DNA of 64,000 bases from Phytohabitans houttuyneae (GCF_011764425.1 NZ_BLPF01000003.1:620001-684000), one strand, 5' to 3'; counted from the first letter of the stretch, positions 1-9,689 are shown. Notes: generated by a model from the sequence alone, not told the origin. Made by a program: numbers and translations.

Positions 1-51
1 ATCCAAAAGCACTTCGCCAAGGGACTCATGGTCGGCGCCGTCAAGGGCTGA
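1..51 (+). CDS. Carbohydrate ABC transporter permease, C-terminal end only
   Basis: The window opens inside a reading frame whose last 16 codons read IQKHFAKGLMVGAVKG and stop at 49-51. This is the usual tail of the LplC/MalG-type inner-membrane permease of CUT1 sugar importers (compare FKG/VKG endings such as that of the permease ending at 29560). It is followed within 33 bases by a sugar-binding lipoprotein, so permease and binding protein are one operon. Only the tail is visible, so substrate and exact family rest on the neighbour. Confidence 0.7.
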   Translation: MQKHFAKGLMVGAVKG

Positions 52-83
52 TCGGTCGTCCACACAATGTGGAAGGAGACGTC

Positions 84-1706
84 ATGGCACCTAACCTCAG
101 CCGTCGTCGCGTCCTGGCACTCGGCGCGGCAGCGGGGCTGGGCCCGCTGCTCGGGGCATGCGGCGACGGCGGGTCGAGCTCGTCGAACGGCTCGACCGGG
201 CCGGTCAAGCTGCCCACCTACAAGCCCGTCACCGCGGCCACGCCCGACCTGGCCGCCGAGCCGGCCGGGGTGTCGCCGGGATACTTCACATACCCGACCG
301 CCTCCAGCGCAGCGTCGCAGCCGGTGCAGGGCGAGGCCGTCACGGCGCTGACGTACACGTACGACCCGATCGCCCCCGCGCTCGGCTCGAACCCCTACTG
401 GCAGAACCTCAACGACAAACTCGGCACCGAACTGAAGATCACCTACGTCGCGTCGGCGGACTACAAGAGCAAGGTAGCCACCACCATCGCCGGTGGCGAC
501 CTGCCGGACATGGTCGCTATCCAGGGCGTCGTCCAACAGATGCCGGCCATGCTGAGGGCGACATTCACCGACCTGACCGAGTACCTGTCCGGGGACGCGG
601 TCCTTGCCTACCCGAACCTCGCCGGCCTGCCCACCGATGCCTGGCGCAGCACCGTCTACGACCAACGGATCTGGGGCATCCCGGTGCCGCGGGCACGGAT
701 CGGCACCGTGCTGTACACCAGGGCCGACCTGCTGGCCAAGGCCGGACTCAGCCTTCAACCCACGTCGTGGGACGAGTTCAAGCAGATGGCGGCCGCGTTG
801 ACCGACGAGCGGGCCGGCCGCTGGGCGTTCGGGCAGATCCCGTTCACCACGATCCTGGAGATGAACGGGATCACCGGAAACTGGCCCGGCGGCGCCGGCG
901 CCTGGCAGGCCAAGGACGGCGTCTTCACCCACACCGGGACGACACCGCAGTTCGCGCAGGCCCTCCAGGACACCGTCGAGCTGGTGAAGTCCGGGGTGAT
1001 ACATCCCGACCAGGCGGGCGCGCCCAACACCAAGCGCAACGCGTGGATGCTGGCCGGCACGACCTCGTTCACCATCGGCGGGTACGCCGGTTGGGGCAAG
1101 TTCTACGGCCAGGCCAAAGACGTGACCGGCTTCCGCCTGACCGGCATGCTCTCGCCCACCCGGGATGGCACGGGGACGCAGGTACGCACGCCCGGTCCGG
1201 CCCTGTCCAGCTTCACCGCCATCGCCAAGACCGACGACGCCGACCGGATCAAGCAGATCCTCAAGGTCCTCGACTGGTTGTGCTCACCCTTCGGCAGCCG
1301 CGAGTACATGGCACTGCGGTACGGCGTCGAGGGCCAGACGTTCAACCGCAACGGCTCCGACCCGACCCTCACCGAGGGCGGGCGCAGCCAGACATTCCTG
1401 CCCGTGCGGTACCTCGCCGAGGCATCGCCCGTCATCTACGAGCCTGGTAACCGCCAGGCCGTGCAGGACCAGTACGACCACCAGGTCGCCGGCGTCCCGC
1501 TCGCCGCCCCGGACCCGACCCTCGGGCTGTACTCGGAGACCGCCGCCAGCAAGGCGGCCAGCGAGCAGCAGGAACTGGACTCGGTCCTGCTGGAGATCCA
1601 GCTCGGCAACAAACCCGTCTCGGCATGGCAGCCGGCCATCAAGCAGTTCATGGACCGGGTGGGCAACAAAATCAAGGCGGAGTACGAGGAGCAGGCGGGT
1701 CGCTGA
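84..1706 (+). CDS. Extracellular sugar-binding lipoprotein of an ABC importer (Tat-exported)
   Basis: Type 1 solute-binding protein that should capture an oligosaccharide outside the membrane and hand it to the permease encoded just upstream. The N-terminus has a twin-arginine motif (SRRRVLAL) and a lipobox (LGAC), so the protein is predicted to be exported folded and lipid-anchored. At about 540 residues it is long, as in the LplA-like group that serves LplB/LplC permeases. I chose ATG 84 because GAAGGAG lies at 72-78 with 5 bases spacing; a GTG at 69 is in frame but lies within that ribosome site's leader. The polysaccharide lyase downstream suggests an acidic-polysaccharide fragment as ligand, which is inference. 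Confidence 0.88.
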   Translation: MAPNLSRRRVLALGAAAGLGPLLGACGDGGSSSSNGSTGPVKLPTYKPVTAATPDLAAEPAGVSPGYFTYPTASSAASQPVQGEAVTALTYTYDPIAPALGSNPYWQNLNDKLGTELKITYVASADYKSKVATTIAGGDLPDMVAIQGVVQQMPAMLRATFTDLTEYLSGDAVLAYPNLAGLPTDAWRSTVYDQRIWGIPVPRARIGTVLYTRADLLAKAGLSLQPTSWDEFKQMAAALTDERAGRWAFGQIPFTTILEMNGITGNWPGGAGAWQAKDGVFTHTGTTPQFAQALQDTVELVKSGVIHPDQAGAPNTKRNAWMLAGTTSFTIGGYAGWGKFYGQAKDVTGFRLTGMLSPTRDGTGTQVRTPGPALSSFTAIAKTDDADRIKQILKVLDWLCSPFGSREYMALRYGVEGQTFNRNGSDPTLTEGGRSQTFLPVRYLAEASPVIYEPGNRQAVQDQYDHQVAGVPLAAPDPTLGLYSETAASKAASEQQELDSVLLEIQLGNKPVSAWQPAIKQFMDRVGNKIKAEYEEQAGR

Positions 1707-1887
1707 CGAGCCGGACACGGCGGCCGGTCCGGCGTACCCGTTCGCCTCGGGCCGCCGAGCCGTGAAGTGCACCCACCCGGGTTGAGCAACACCAGCCGGC
1801 CGCGAACTCCGCGGACTGCTTTCGGCGCTCCCGGGCGCGGTCGAAGGACTTCAGCTAACACGCTCACGGGTAAGGGAGAAGACCATA

Positions 1888-4800
1888 GTGAGACGACGCT
1901 ATTTTCCCTGGTACACGCCTCGACAGGCCCGTGCGGGGGCCGCTGCGACGCTCGTGCTGGCTCTGGTGGCGACGGTCCTGTCGCCGGGCCGGGCCGCCGC
2001 GGCCGACATGTCGGATCTCGGCGAACTGCTCGACCTGACGCGTCCGGAACTCGCCGCAGTGGCGGCAAAGCTCGCCGCCGGTAATGAAGCGGGCGCCGCG
2101 GGCGAGCTCAAAACGTTCTACGCCGGCCGCACAAACGTCCACCACCCGGCTCCGAACGCGGACGCGGGCGGCGGCGACGCGAGCGCCGATGAGCTCGCGG
2201 CGGGGATCTTCCGGTTCGGCGCCGAGACCCGCGACTTCTACAACGACGCCCAGCAGCGGATCGACGTCAACTGGCAGGACACCTGGGGTGGGACGCAGGA
2301 CGCCCCAGGCAGCGCGCAGACTTTGATGAGTGATCTCGCGTTCATGCCCAGACTGATCAGCGCTTACGCGTACGGGACCGACCCGGTAAAGCGTGCGGCG
2401 TACGCGGCGGCCTGGATGGACATCTCGCTCGACTTCTTCGCCGACGTTCAGAGCTGGCCGCAGGGCCGCAACCTGTCGGCCGCCAAGCGTCTCGCACAGC
2501 TGATCAGTGCGTTCTCGGAGTTCCGGACCGACCCGGGCATCGACGCGAGCGACCTCGTGGCGTACCTGTCCGGCGTGCACGCCACGGCGAAGTACCTCGT
2601 CGGCGTGATGCAGGTACACGTCGGGAACAACTGGTACGTGTCCATGGCCCGCTCGGTCTACGCGACAGCCGTGTTTCTGCCCGAGTTTTCGGCGTCGACC
2701 GGCTGGGAGTGGTTTGCGGTGCGCTCGCTCGAGCGGTTTCTGCGCGCGCACGTGAAGGGCGACGGTGTGTACCGCGAGCCGGCGTTCAACTATCAGGCGT
2801 ACGTGGCGGATCTGCTCAACACCGTCACCAGAATTGCGGATCCCAATGGGCGCACCCTTCCCGATTCGCTCGTCCGGACCTCGGACTGGATCGCGGATTC
2901 GCTGTTTGCGACCCGCCAGCCTAATCTCGAGGTCGCGATGGTGGGCGACTCGCCGAACGCCGACGCCGGCACGGCCGCCATCGGCAGAACCGGTGCACGC
3001 AACTCCTGGCCCGACTTCACCTGGGTCGCCTCCGGTCGAACGGAGGGGACCGTCCCGACGCTACAGTCCACTGTGTACCCGATCAGCTTCGCGGTACAGC
3101 GTTCCGGGTGGGGCGCCGACGCGCGGTACATGCTGATCAACAACCAGAATTCCAGCTACACCGCCTCGCATCGGCACCCGGACGACCTCAGCCTGGTGAT
3201 GGCGGCGTACGGGCGTCCGCTGATCGTCGACTCCGGAGTGGGGGACTACAGCGCGACTCCGACCAACGACTGGATGCGCCGCACCACCGAGGCGCACAAC
3301 ACCATCGAGGTCGACGGAGTCCCGCAGACCGCCGGCGTCCCCCGCACGACGTCCCTGTGGCGCTCGAACGCGGGCCTCGACATCTACCGCGGTACGACGA
3401 TGGGCTACCGGCCGGTCGTGCACGATCGCGCCGTCTACTTCATCAAGCCCGGCTACTGGGTCGTCTCCGACGACCTCACCGGTGACACCGCCGCGCACAA
3501 CTACCGGCAGCTCTGGCACTTCCCTGGTGATCCGGTCACCGTCAACCCGAATACGAAGGTCGCCACGGTCGGTTTTGACACCGTGCCCGGAGCCGCACCG
3601 GTCGCCGGCGTACGGCTCGTCCCGGTGGCCACGGCCGGCGCCGCGCTCACCCCCACTGTCCACGAGGACGGCGCCGTACGCGTCGGCGATCAGGTACTCA
3701 CGGACGTCGACTACCTGTCGTACGACTGGCGCGCCACCGGGTCGACGGGACTGGACACGGTGGTGGTTCCCGGCAAGGCCGGCGCGGCGCCCGCGGTGAC
3801 GGCGAAGCGCATCGCTATGCCCGGGGTGGGTCACTCCGTGGCGACCGCGATGGAGATCGGCCTGCCGAACGCGACCGGACGCTTCTACCTTTCGCGGGAG
3901 GCGACTCCCTCGTCGAGGGCGTTCGGGGCCGCCACGACCAACGCCGAGACCGCCTACCTCGAACGTGCTTCGGGTGGCGGGCTCACCCGGTACGCGTTGA
4001 CCCGCGGGTCGTCGCTGGTCGACCACGGTGCCACCGTTATCGCCGCATCCGCGCCGGTGTCCGACGTCAGTGTGGAACTGCGAGGCGCGACCGCCCAGAT
4101 CTCGCTCGGGGACCCGTTCACCGGCACGCTCTCCATCAACGCGCCCAACGTCAACGCGGTCACGGTGAACGAGACCCCGACCGCGTTCACCCGCACGGGC
4201 GACCTCATCACCGTGTCGGTCCAAGCGTCGTTTTCTCCGACACCCGTGCTCGACGACGAGTTCGCCGATGCCAGCCTGGACCGCACCGTCTACGACTTCA
4301 ACGGATCCCGTGACGGCTGGACGCCGGTGCAGGGCTCCTGGTCGCTAACCGGCGCTGGTCCGGACTCGCAGTTGGCACAGACCTCGACCGCGGACATCAT
4401 GTCGTTCGCGGCGCTGCAGGATGTACCGAATGACGTGGTCATGGCCGCGGACATCGTTCCTGGGGTACGCGGCCAGACGACGGCCCGTACCGGTCTCGCG
4501 TTCCGCTACCAAGATTCCCGAAACTACTATCGGGCCAATGTACTCAACTCCTCGTCGGGGGCGACGCTGCAGCTCGTGAAGGTATACGACGGGGAGACCT
4601 GGATTCTCGCGACGACCGAGCTGCCCACCGGCGCCAACGCCCCGCACAAGCTGATCGTTTCCGCGATCGGGAAGCATCTGACCGCCAAAGTCGGCGACAC
4701 GTCGATCTCCGCGGACGACTCACAGCTGCCGACGGGTGGTGCCGCCGCCTTCACGCATCGGCGGGCCGCGACCTTCGACAACATCGTGATCAGGGAAGGG

Positions 4801-5382
4801 ATCGATCAGGCCAACTGGCGAGCGATAACAGGGTCTGTGTCCGTCGCCTCGGGTCAGTTGCACCTCACGCCTCCTGCCGGTGGCAGGGCGCACGTCCTAG
4901 CCGACTCGACACTGCCGTCGCGCTTCTCCGAAGCGTGCGACTATGTCGCGGAGACCACGGTCACGATCAACGGATCCGTCGGCAACGCGGGAATCTCGTT
5001 ACGAGACACCACGGACTCGTACGGGTACCGGATCCACATTGGCAAGACGAGCGAAGGAACCCAGTACGCGAATATCATCCGCGAGGCTCACGCGTCGGGT
5101 CCGGTCGGGGTGGGCTCGGCATCAATCAGCAACCCGTTGACAGGCCCCGTTCGACTGGGTGCCGTGATTCACGGCGACCGCATCACCGTGACGTTGAACG
5201 GCGTTGAGGTCCTGACGGCTCGCGACACGGTTGTCCGCAGCGGCGGCGTCGGGCTTTACGCATCCACACAGAGCACTTTCGAGAACATCACTGTCGCTCA
5301 GTCCTGCCAGCGGGAACGCCTCCGGCCAAGCGCGCCCGGCGCCAGCAACCGGCCGGACCGCAACGACGGAGCTGGCGGGTAG
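1888..5382 (+). CDS. Secreted heparinase II/III-family polysaccharide lyase with C-terminal laminin-G/concanavalin-like modules
   Basis: Predicted to cleave uronic-acid-containing polysaccharide by beta-elimination outside the cell. Residues 1-39 form a signal peptide ending at AAAA-D. The middle is an alpha/alpha toroid followed, near residue 425, by the HRHPDDLSL segment and the RRTTEAHNTIEVDG segment typical of the heparinase II/III C-terminal beta-sandwich. After about residue 790 come two further beta-rich modules (DGWTPVQGSWSL..., then FDNIVIREG... and a final FENITVAQS) resembling concanavalin-like glycan-binding domains. At 1164 residues it is longer than single-domain lyases. GTG 1888 is preceded by AAGGGAGAA. 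Substrate (heparinoid, alginate or other uronan) cannot be told from sequence. Confidence 0.85.
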   Translation: MRRRYFPWYTPRQARAGAAATLVLALVATVLSPGRAAAADMSDLGELLDLTRPELAAVAAKLAAGNEAGAAGELKTFYAGRTNVHHPAPNADAGGGDASADELAAGIFRFGAETRDFYNDAQQRIDVNWQDTWGGTQDAPGSAQTLMSDLAFMPRLISAYAYGTDPVKRAAYAAAWMDISLDFFADVQSWPQGRNLSAAKRLAQLISAFSEFRTDPGIDASDLVAYLSGVHATAKYLVGVMQVHVGNNWYVSMARSVYATAVFLPEFSASTGWEWFAVRSLERFLRAHVKGDGVYREPAFNYQAYVADLLNTVTRIADPNGRTLPDSLVRTSDWIADSLFATRQPNLEVAMVGDSPNADAGTAAIGRTGARNSWPDFTWVASGRTEGTVPTLQSTVYPISFAVQRSGWGADARYMLINNQNSSYTASHRHPDDLSLVMAAYGRPLIVDSGVGDYSATPTNDWMRRTTEAHNTIEVDGVPQTAGVPRTTSLWRSNAGLDIYRGTTMGYRPVVHDRAVYFIKPGYWVVSDDLTGDTAAHNYRQLWHFPGDPVTVNPNTKVATVGFDTVPGAAPVAGVRLVPVATAGAALTPTVHEDGAVRVGDQVLTDVDYLSYDWRATGSTGLDTVVVPGKAGAAPAVTAKRIAMPGVGHSVATAMEIGLPNATGRFYLSREATPSSRAFGAATTNAETAYLERASGGGLTRYALTRGSSLVDHGATVIAASAPVSDVSVELRGATAQISLGDPFTGTLSINAPNVNAVTVNETPTAFTRTGDLITVSVQASFSPTPVLDDEFADASLDRTVYDFNGSRDGWTPVQGSWSLTGAGPDSQLAQTSTADIMSFAALQDVPNDVVMAADIVPGVRGQTTARTGLAFRYQDSRNYYRANVLNSSSGATLQLVKVYDGETWILATTELPTGANAPHKLIVSAIGKHLTAKVGDTSISADDSQLPTGGAAAFTHRRAATFDNIVIREGIDQANWRAITGSVSVASGQLHLTPPAGGRAHVLADSTLPSRFSEACDYVAETTVTINGSVGNAGISLRDTTDSYGYRIHIGKTSEGTQYANIIREAHASGPVGVGSASISNPLTGPVRLGAVIHGDRITVTLNGVEVLTARDTVVRSGGVGLYASTQSTFENITVAQSCQRERLRPSAPGASNRPDRNDGAGG

Positions 5383-5601
5383 CGGCGTTGCCGGCGGCAC
5401 GACCGCTGCGGATGGGGGAGCCGCTGCCCCGTCGCGCTCGACTCGATCGCCGGCTGTTTCTGCGCAAAGCACGAGGTTTGGCGCGCCGCTCACACATACG
5501 GCGGCGCACCAAACCGTGGTGCCGGCACGCCGGCGATGACTCGCGTCGGTGCTTCCGGGTCTTTCCCCACTCAGCGTGGCCGATCACGAAGGAGCTGTGC
5601 G

Positions 5602-6645
5602 TTGTCCTCCGCACCCCAAGCCTCGTCACCGGTGCTCGCCGACGCGCCACACCGTCCGTCGGCGCTGCTGGTCATGCCGCGCGACCTGGTCGACGACGTG
5701 TACGGACCGGACGAACGCGCCCGCCTGGACCGCCTGGTGCGCTGGGCCGGCCCGGACGCGACGGTCGAGCAGGTCAGCACGCGACCGGCGCTACTGGCCG
5801 ACGTCGAGCTGCTCGTCACCGGTTGGGGCGGCCCCCGCCTGGACCGCACTCTGCTCTCCCACGCGACCAGGCTCCGTGCGGTCTTCTACGGTGGTGGATC
5901 GGTGCGGCCGATCGTCACCGACGAGTTCTGGGCCGCCGGCATCCACATCGTGTCGGCCGCCGCCGCCAACGCGGTGCCAGTCGCCGAGTTCACATTCGCG
6001 CAGGTGACGCTGGCACTTAAGCACGCCCACCGCTTCGAGCGCGCGGTACGCCGGCTCGGCCTGTTCCCATCCCAGCCGACGGCGCCCGGCACGTTCGGCT
6101 CCACGGTCGGCATACTGTCACTCGGCCTGATCGGCCGCCTGGTGGCCCAACGGCTGTCCACACTCGACGTTCACGTGGTTGCCACCGACCCGTACGTTGA
6201 CGCCGCGAGTGCGGCCGTTCTCGGCGTCGAGCTCGTGGGAATCGAGGAACTGTTTCACCGCGCCGACGTGATCACTGTGCACACGCCGTCCCTGCCACAG
6301 ACCTCGGGACTGATCACCGAGGAACTGCTCGCCTCGATGCCCGAGGGTGCCACAATCATCAACACCGCACGCGGTGCGGTGCTGGACGAGCCGGCGCTGA
6401 TCCGGGTCCTGCGCCGGCGTCAGGACGTATTCGCGCTCCTCGACGTGACCCATCCCGAGCCACCCGAGCCGGGCTCGCCGCTCTATACGCTGCCCAACGT
6501 GGTGCTCACCCCACACATCGCCGGCAGTATCGGACTCGAGCGGCGCCGCGTCGGTCGGCTGGTAGTAGACGAGGTCGGTCGCTTCGTCGCGGGCCAGCCG
6601 CTGCTACACGAGGTCCGCGCTGCCGAAACGGCGCTACGCGCATGA
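5602..6645 (+). CDS. D-isomer-specific 2-hydroxyacid dehydrogenase
   Basis: NAD(P)-dependent oxidoreductase reducing a 2-keto acid or oxidising a 2-hydroxy acid in the cytoplasm. The nucleotide-binding segment reads VGILSLGLIGRLVAQRL (a GxxxLGxIG variant), followed by the family arginine in NTARGAVLDEPAL, a glutamate in HPEPPEP and the catalytic histidine in TPHIAGS. I chose TTG 5602 because a perfect GAAGGAG sits at 5588-5594, 7 bases upstream; the frame is open further upstream (ATG 5536) but that segment is arginine-rich and unlike the family. It lies 220 bases after the lyase in the same direction, so it may act on sugar-acid catabolites, which is inference. Confidence 0.85.
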   Translation: MSSAPQASSPVLADAPHRPSALLVMPRDLVDDVYGPDERARLDRLVRWAGPDATVEQVSTRPALLADVELLVTGWGGPRLDRTLLSHATRLRAVFYGGGSVRPIVTDEFWAAGIHIVSAAAANAVPVAEFTFAQVTLALKHAHRFERAVRRLGLFPSQPTAPGTFGSTVGILSLGLIGRLVAQRLSTLDVHVVATDPYVDAASAAVLGVELVGIEELFHRADVITVHTPSLPQTSGLITEELLASMPEGATIINTARGAVLDEPALIRVLRRRQDVFALLDVTHPEPPEPGSPLYTLPNVVLTPHIAGSIGLERRRVGRLVVDEVGRFVAGQPLLHEVRAAETALRA

Positions 6646-7046
6646 CCGTTCGCCGTCGGCGTACCCAGCGGATCCAGGGTGTCGACGCGACGATGACGGC
6701 CGCGATGGCGCGGGGGCCGACGAGCAGGGTCGGGCGTCGAGAAGTTGCGAGGTGGCACCGGTTCTCCTCCGAGCGCGGTTTGGGCGGAGCCAGCCTGTCG
6801 CCCGTACCGTGAGCGTGGAAGCGTGCCAGAATCCGGTCGTGGTCGCGGTAGCCGGCACCGGGACGGAGCGAGTAGCCACACCGTCTCCGGCCGTCCGGTC
6901 GGCAGAACGGCCGGCTGCTGTCGACCGCCCAATATCTCGCTCGGTCTGGCGTCGTCATCTGCCGCAGATCGAGCGCGGACCCAGGCGGCCCGTCGGGACG
7001 GGTAAACCGGTGCTGTCGGTGACCGGCATGGCGCTACCGTGACGCG
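6646..7046 (+). other. Intergenic stretch, no supported gene
   Basis: About 400 bases between the dehydrogenase and the next gene. Open frames are present on both strands but none has a family motif, a ribosome site and natural composition together. I see no RNA gene or mobile-element end. Confidence 0.5.
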
Positions 7047-7568
7047 GTGACCGAGTCGATTCCGACGCTCGTCGAGCTGCCACGACCGAGGGCGCTCACC
7101 GAGGCGGAGCATGGGTTGGTGGCCCGGTTGGTGATGTTCGTCGATGTACCGATCCTCAGCGAACAGGTTGCGACGGTGCGCGTCGTGTCCACCTGCGACT
7201 GTGGCTGTGCGTCGGTCGGGCTGCGCACCGAAGGACCGCAGGTGGCCGCAACGGTGGTGGCGCGGCTCAGCAGCACCGGGCGTGACGACTACTTCCCTGC
7301 GACCGAGTTCGCCGAGCGGCAAGCGGTCTTCCTGGCCGCCATGACCGGTGGGCTCGCCGGCTTGGCCGCCATCATCGACGCCAAGGACTACACCGGCGAG
7401 GGCCAGCAGAGCCTGCGGTTCACGCAGACAGCGCTCGCCGCGCTGATGCGGGCTAGCAGCGACGCGGGCGTCGATGCCGAGGTGCTGAAGCCCGTACACG
7501 ACATCGTCCGCCGGCAGATCGCCGCCGGTTCGGCGAGGAGGGCACCGCCCGCATGTTCGAGGAACTGA
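7047..7568 (+). CDS. Uncharacterised protein with a TCDCGC cysteine cluster (probable frameshift at its end)
   Basis: I do not recognise the family. The 173-residue open frame starts at GTG 7047, is acidic and soluble-looking, and has one cysteine cluster (TCDCGCASVGL) near residue 50. The last residues in this frame (SARRAPPACSRN) look unnatural. If one base is restored near 7529 the protein continues FGEEGTARMFEELRSTR and stops at 7580-7582, producing the classic ATGA overlap with the ATG at 7579 of the next gene. I therefore read the true gene as 7047-7582, translationally coupled to the imine-reductase-like enzyme. Confidence 0.6.
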   Translation: MTESIPTLVELPRPRALTEAEHGLVARLVMFVDVPILSEQVATVRVVSTCDCGCASVGLRTEGPQVAATVVARLSSTGRDDYFPATEFAERQAVFLAAMTGGLAGLAAIIDAKDYTGEGQQSLRFTQTALAALMRASSDAGVDAEVLKPVHDIVRRQIAAGSARRAPPACSRN

Positions 7569-7578
7569 GGAGCACCCG

Positions 7579-8468
7579 ATGAGCGTCATCAACGACCGCG
7601 CACCGGTCACGGTCATCGGCCTCGGCCCGATGGGGCGAGCGATGGCCGCCGCCCTGATGCGGGCCGGGCACCCGGTCACGGTGTGGAACCGGACGCCGGG
7701 TCGCGCTGACAGCCTCGTCGCCCAAGGAGCCACACGGGCGGCCTCGCCTGCGGCCGCTGTAGCCGGTAGCGACCTGATCGTCCTCAGCCTCACCGACTAC
7801 CCGGCGATGCACGACATCCTCGGCCCGATCGTGAGTCTCCTCGCCGGCAAGTCTTGGTGAACCTCAGCTCCGACACGCCCGACGCGTCCCGCGAGGCAGC
7901 GGAGTGGGCCGCCAAACACGGCGCGGCCTTCGTCACCGGTGGGGTGATGGTGCCCGCTCCTACGGTCGGCGGGCGGGGTGCGTACGTCTTCTACAGCGGA
8001 CCCCGGGACGTCTTCGCGCTGCACGAGCCGGCGCTGAAGGTGATCGGCGAGCCCAAGTACCTCGGCGGCGATCCCGGGCTGGCCCAGCTCTTCTACCAGG
8101 CTCATCTCGACGTCTTCCTCACCGCCCTGTCCAGCCTCCTGCACGCCACGGCGCTCGTCACGGCGGCCGGCGTGCCGGCGGCCGAGTTCCTTCCCGGCGC
8201 ACTGGAAACCCTCACCGGCATCCCGACGATGATCGGCGACGGCCTCCAGCTCGCCCGCGAGCTGGAGGCCGGCGAACACCCGGGCGACCTCAGCACGGCA
8301 CTGATGATGGGCGCAACCGCCGACCACATCCTGCGGACCAGTACGCAGACCGGCGTCGACATCGAGCTGCCCACGGCGGTCAAGTCACACTACGACCGGA
8401 CGATCGCCGCCGGCCACGGCACGAAAAACTGGACGGCTCTCTACGAGGTGATCAAGGCCGGCAGGTAG
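7579..8468 (+). CDS. NAD(P)-dependent imine reductase-like oxidoreductase (single-base frameshift)
   Basis: Member of the beta-hydroxyacid dehydrogenase/imine reductase group, which reduces C=N or C=O bonds with NADPH. The first frame (7579-7860) gives the Rossmann half, with VTVIGLGPMGRAMA and the NADP-type VWNRTPGRAD. The second frame (from 7854) gives VNLSSDTPDASREAAEWAA and the helical dimerisation domain ending GHGTKNWTALYEVIKAGR. The two halves join as AGKS-LVNLSS if one base is added near 7853, giving about 296 residues, the normal family length. The start overlaps the repaired stop of the gene upstream. Either a sequencing error or a real break; substrate unknown. Confidence 0.75.
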
Positions 8469-9003
8469 GCCGGCAGCCCAGCGCCGGCCTTCCGCCGAAG
8501 ACCGGGAGGCGCAGGCCGCTCTCGCTCGGTGCCACCCGTAGCCGGGTGTCGCCGGGCGGGGGCAGCTGCTCACGGTCGCCCTGACGCTGCTGATCCCGCT
8601 CTACGTGCTGCTCAACGAGGTTAGGTCGGCCACGCGCCCGTAGACATTCTTCAGCTTCGCGACTACTAAACCCCAACGCGCTCCTCGTCCATCGCGACGA
8701 CCTGGGTAGGTCAGGCGCAGGGGCGGAGATGCCCTGATGACGGTGGTTGGCCGGGGATGCCGTGGCGGCTCACATCCGGTTCCGTGAATAGGCTCGAATG
8801 CCAAGCTCCTGGCCACCTCCCGCCGAGGTCGCGTCCGTTGCCGGCGTCCAGCGTCCGTAAACGCTTCGACGAGCCGTTTCGTCGAGGACGTGGCCGCGGC
8901 GAATGAGGTGACCGGATGTGCGTGGGCGGCCGGTCCGGTACGGGTCGCACCGGATGGTGATGGTCCAGGTGGGCAACCGATCGCGTATTTCTCGCTCAGG
9001 AAG
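8469..9003 (+). other. Intergenic stretch with a possible membrane-segment remnant
   Basis: No complete gene. At 8559-8643 a short frame between two stops reads GQLLTVALTLLIPLYVLLNE, a single hydrophobic helix that could be the tail of a lost membrane protein. The rest (to the TetR stop at 9004) has nothing I can support on either strand. Confidence 0.4.
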
Positions 9004-9612
9004 TCAGTGGGGCCATGCGCGCATTGCGGCCTCGGCCACGGATTGCAACTGCTGGCGGGTGGCGCCGTCGCGGGCCTGCTGGGACATGCCCTGGAAGGTG
9101 GCGGCGGTGAATCGGGCGAGCATCGCGGCGTCGGTGCCGGCGGGAAGCACACGCGCCGCGACGTCCGCCTCGATACGGCGCTGGATCTCGGCGATGTTCG
9201 CGTTGCGCTGGCGTCGTAGCTGCTCCTCGACGTCGGCGGAGGCGGGTGTGCAGTTCGTCGCCGCGGAGACGACCAGGCATCCCCGCGGGTGGTCGCGGTG
9301 GGTGAACTCGCCGGCGGCTTCACGTAGCATGCGGGCCACCCCGTCTCGGGCGGTTTTCTCCTCGGCGAGGGCCCGCATCGCGAACGCTCCGTGCGTACGC
9401 CCGTAGACCTCGACGACCTCCCCGAAGAGCTGCTTTTTGTCGCCGAAGGCCGCGTAGAGGCTTGGCGCGCCGATCCCCATGACGGTGGTGAGCTCGGCGA
9501 CGGACGTGGCTTCGAAGCCGTGTTTCCAGAAAGCGGTCATCGCCTGGCGCAGCGCCTCGTCGCGGTCGAATGCGCGGGGACGGCCTCGGGCGGCTCCTGT
9601 TGTGGTCGTCAC
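9004..9612 (-). CDS. TetR/AcrR-family repressor
   Basis: DNA-binding repressor, 202 residues. The N-terminal helix-turn-helix reads ALRQAMTAFWKHGFEATSVAELTTVMGIGAPSLYAAFGDK, the standard TetR pattern (given here as its key residues F-W-GFEATSV-L-G-LY-FGDK); the C-terminal ligand domain includes a DHPRGCLVV segment common in regulators next to oxidoreductases. The start is GTG at 9612. It is divergent from the short-chain dehydrogenase at 9690, with two inverted repeats in the 77-base gap, so it probably represses that gene and itself. Confidence 0.9.
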   Translation of the reverse strand: MTTTTGAARGRPRAFDRDEALRQAMTAFWKHGFEATSVAELTTVMGIGAPSLYAAFGDKKQLFGEVVEVYGRTHGAFAMRALAEEKTARDGVARMLREAAGEFTHRDHPRGCLVVSAATNCTPASADVEEQLRRQRNANIAEIQRRIEADVAARVLPAGTDAAMLARFTAATFQGMSQQARDGATRQQLQSVAEAAMRAWPH

Positions 9613-9624
9613 ACCGCCATTCTA

Positions 9625-9649
9625 TAGCGCTCGCTAGAGAACTTCTCTA
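9625..9649. promoter_or_regulatory. Two adjacent palindromes between divergent tetR and SDR genes (candidate TetR operator)
   Basis: TAGCG-CT-CGCTA at 9625-9636 and, overlapping its end, TAGAGAA-C-TTCTCTA at 9635-9649 (perfect 7-base arms, centre at 9642). They lie between the repressor start (9612) and the SDR start (9690), where a TetR dimer would control both promoters. A CATAAT hexamer at 9671-9676 could be the -10 of the SDR promoter. Confidence 0.55.
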
Positions 9650-9689
9650 CGGTTTCTGTATCGATCGCTACATAATCTGAAGGAGCGAG

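Noticed and set aside
1855-1872. GCTAACACGCTCAC as another LacI-type operator before the lyase
   Set aside because: One extra base breaks the spacing of the TGT-A-CG-T-ACA pattern, so symmetry is lost.
6483-7793. 436-codon minus-strand open frame spanning three genes
   Set aside because: Spans the dehydrogenase end, gap and coding regions on the other strand; no motif.
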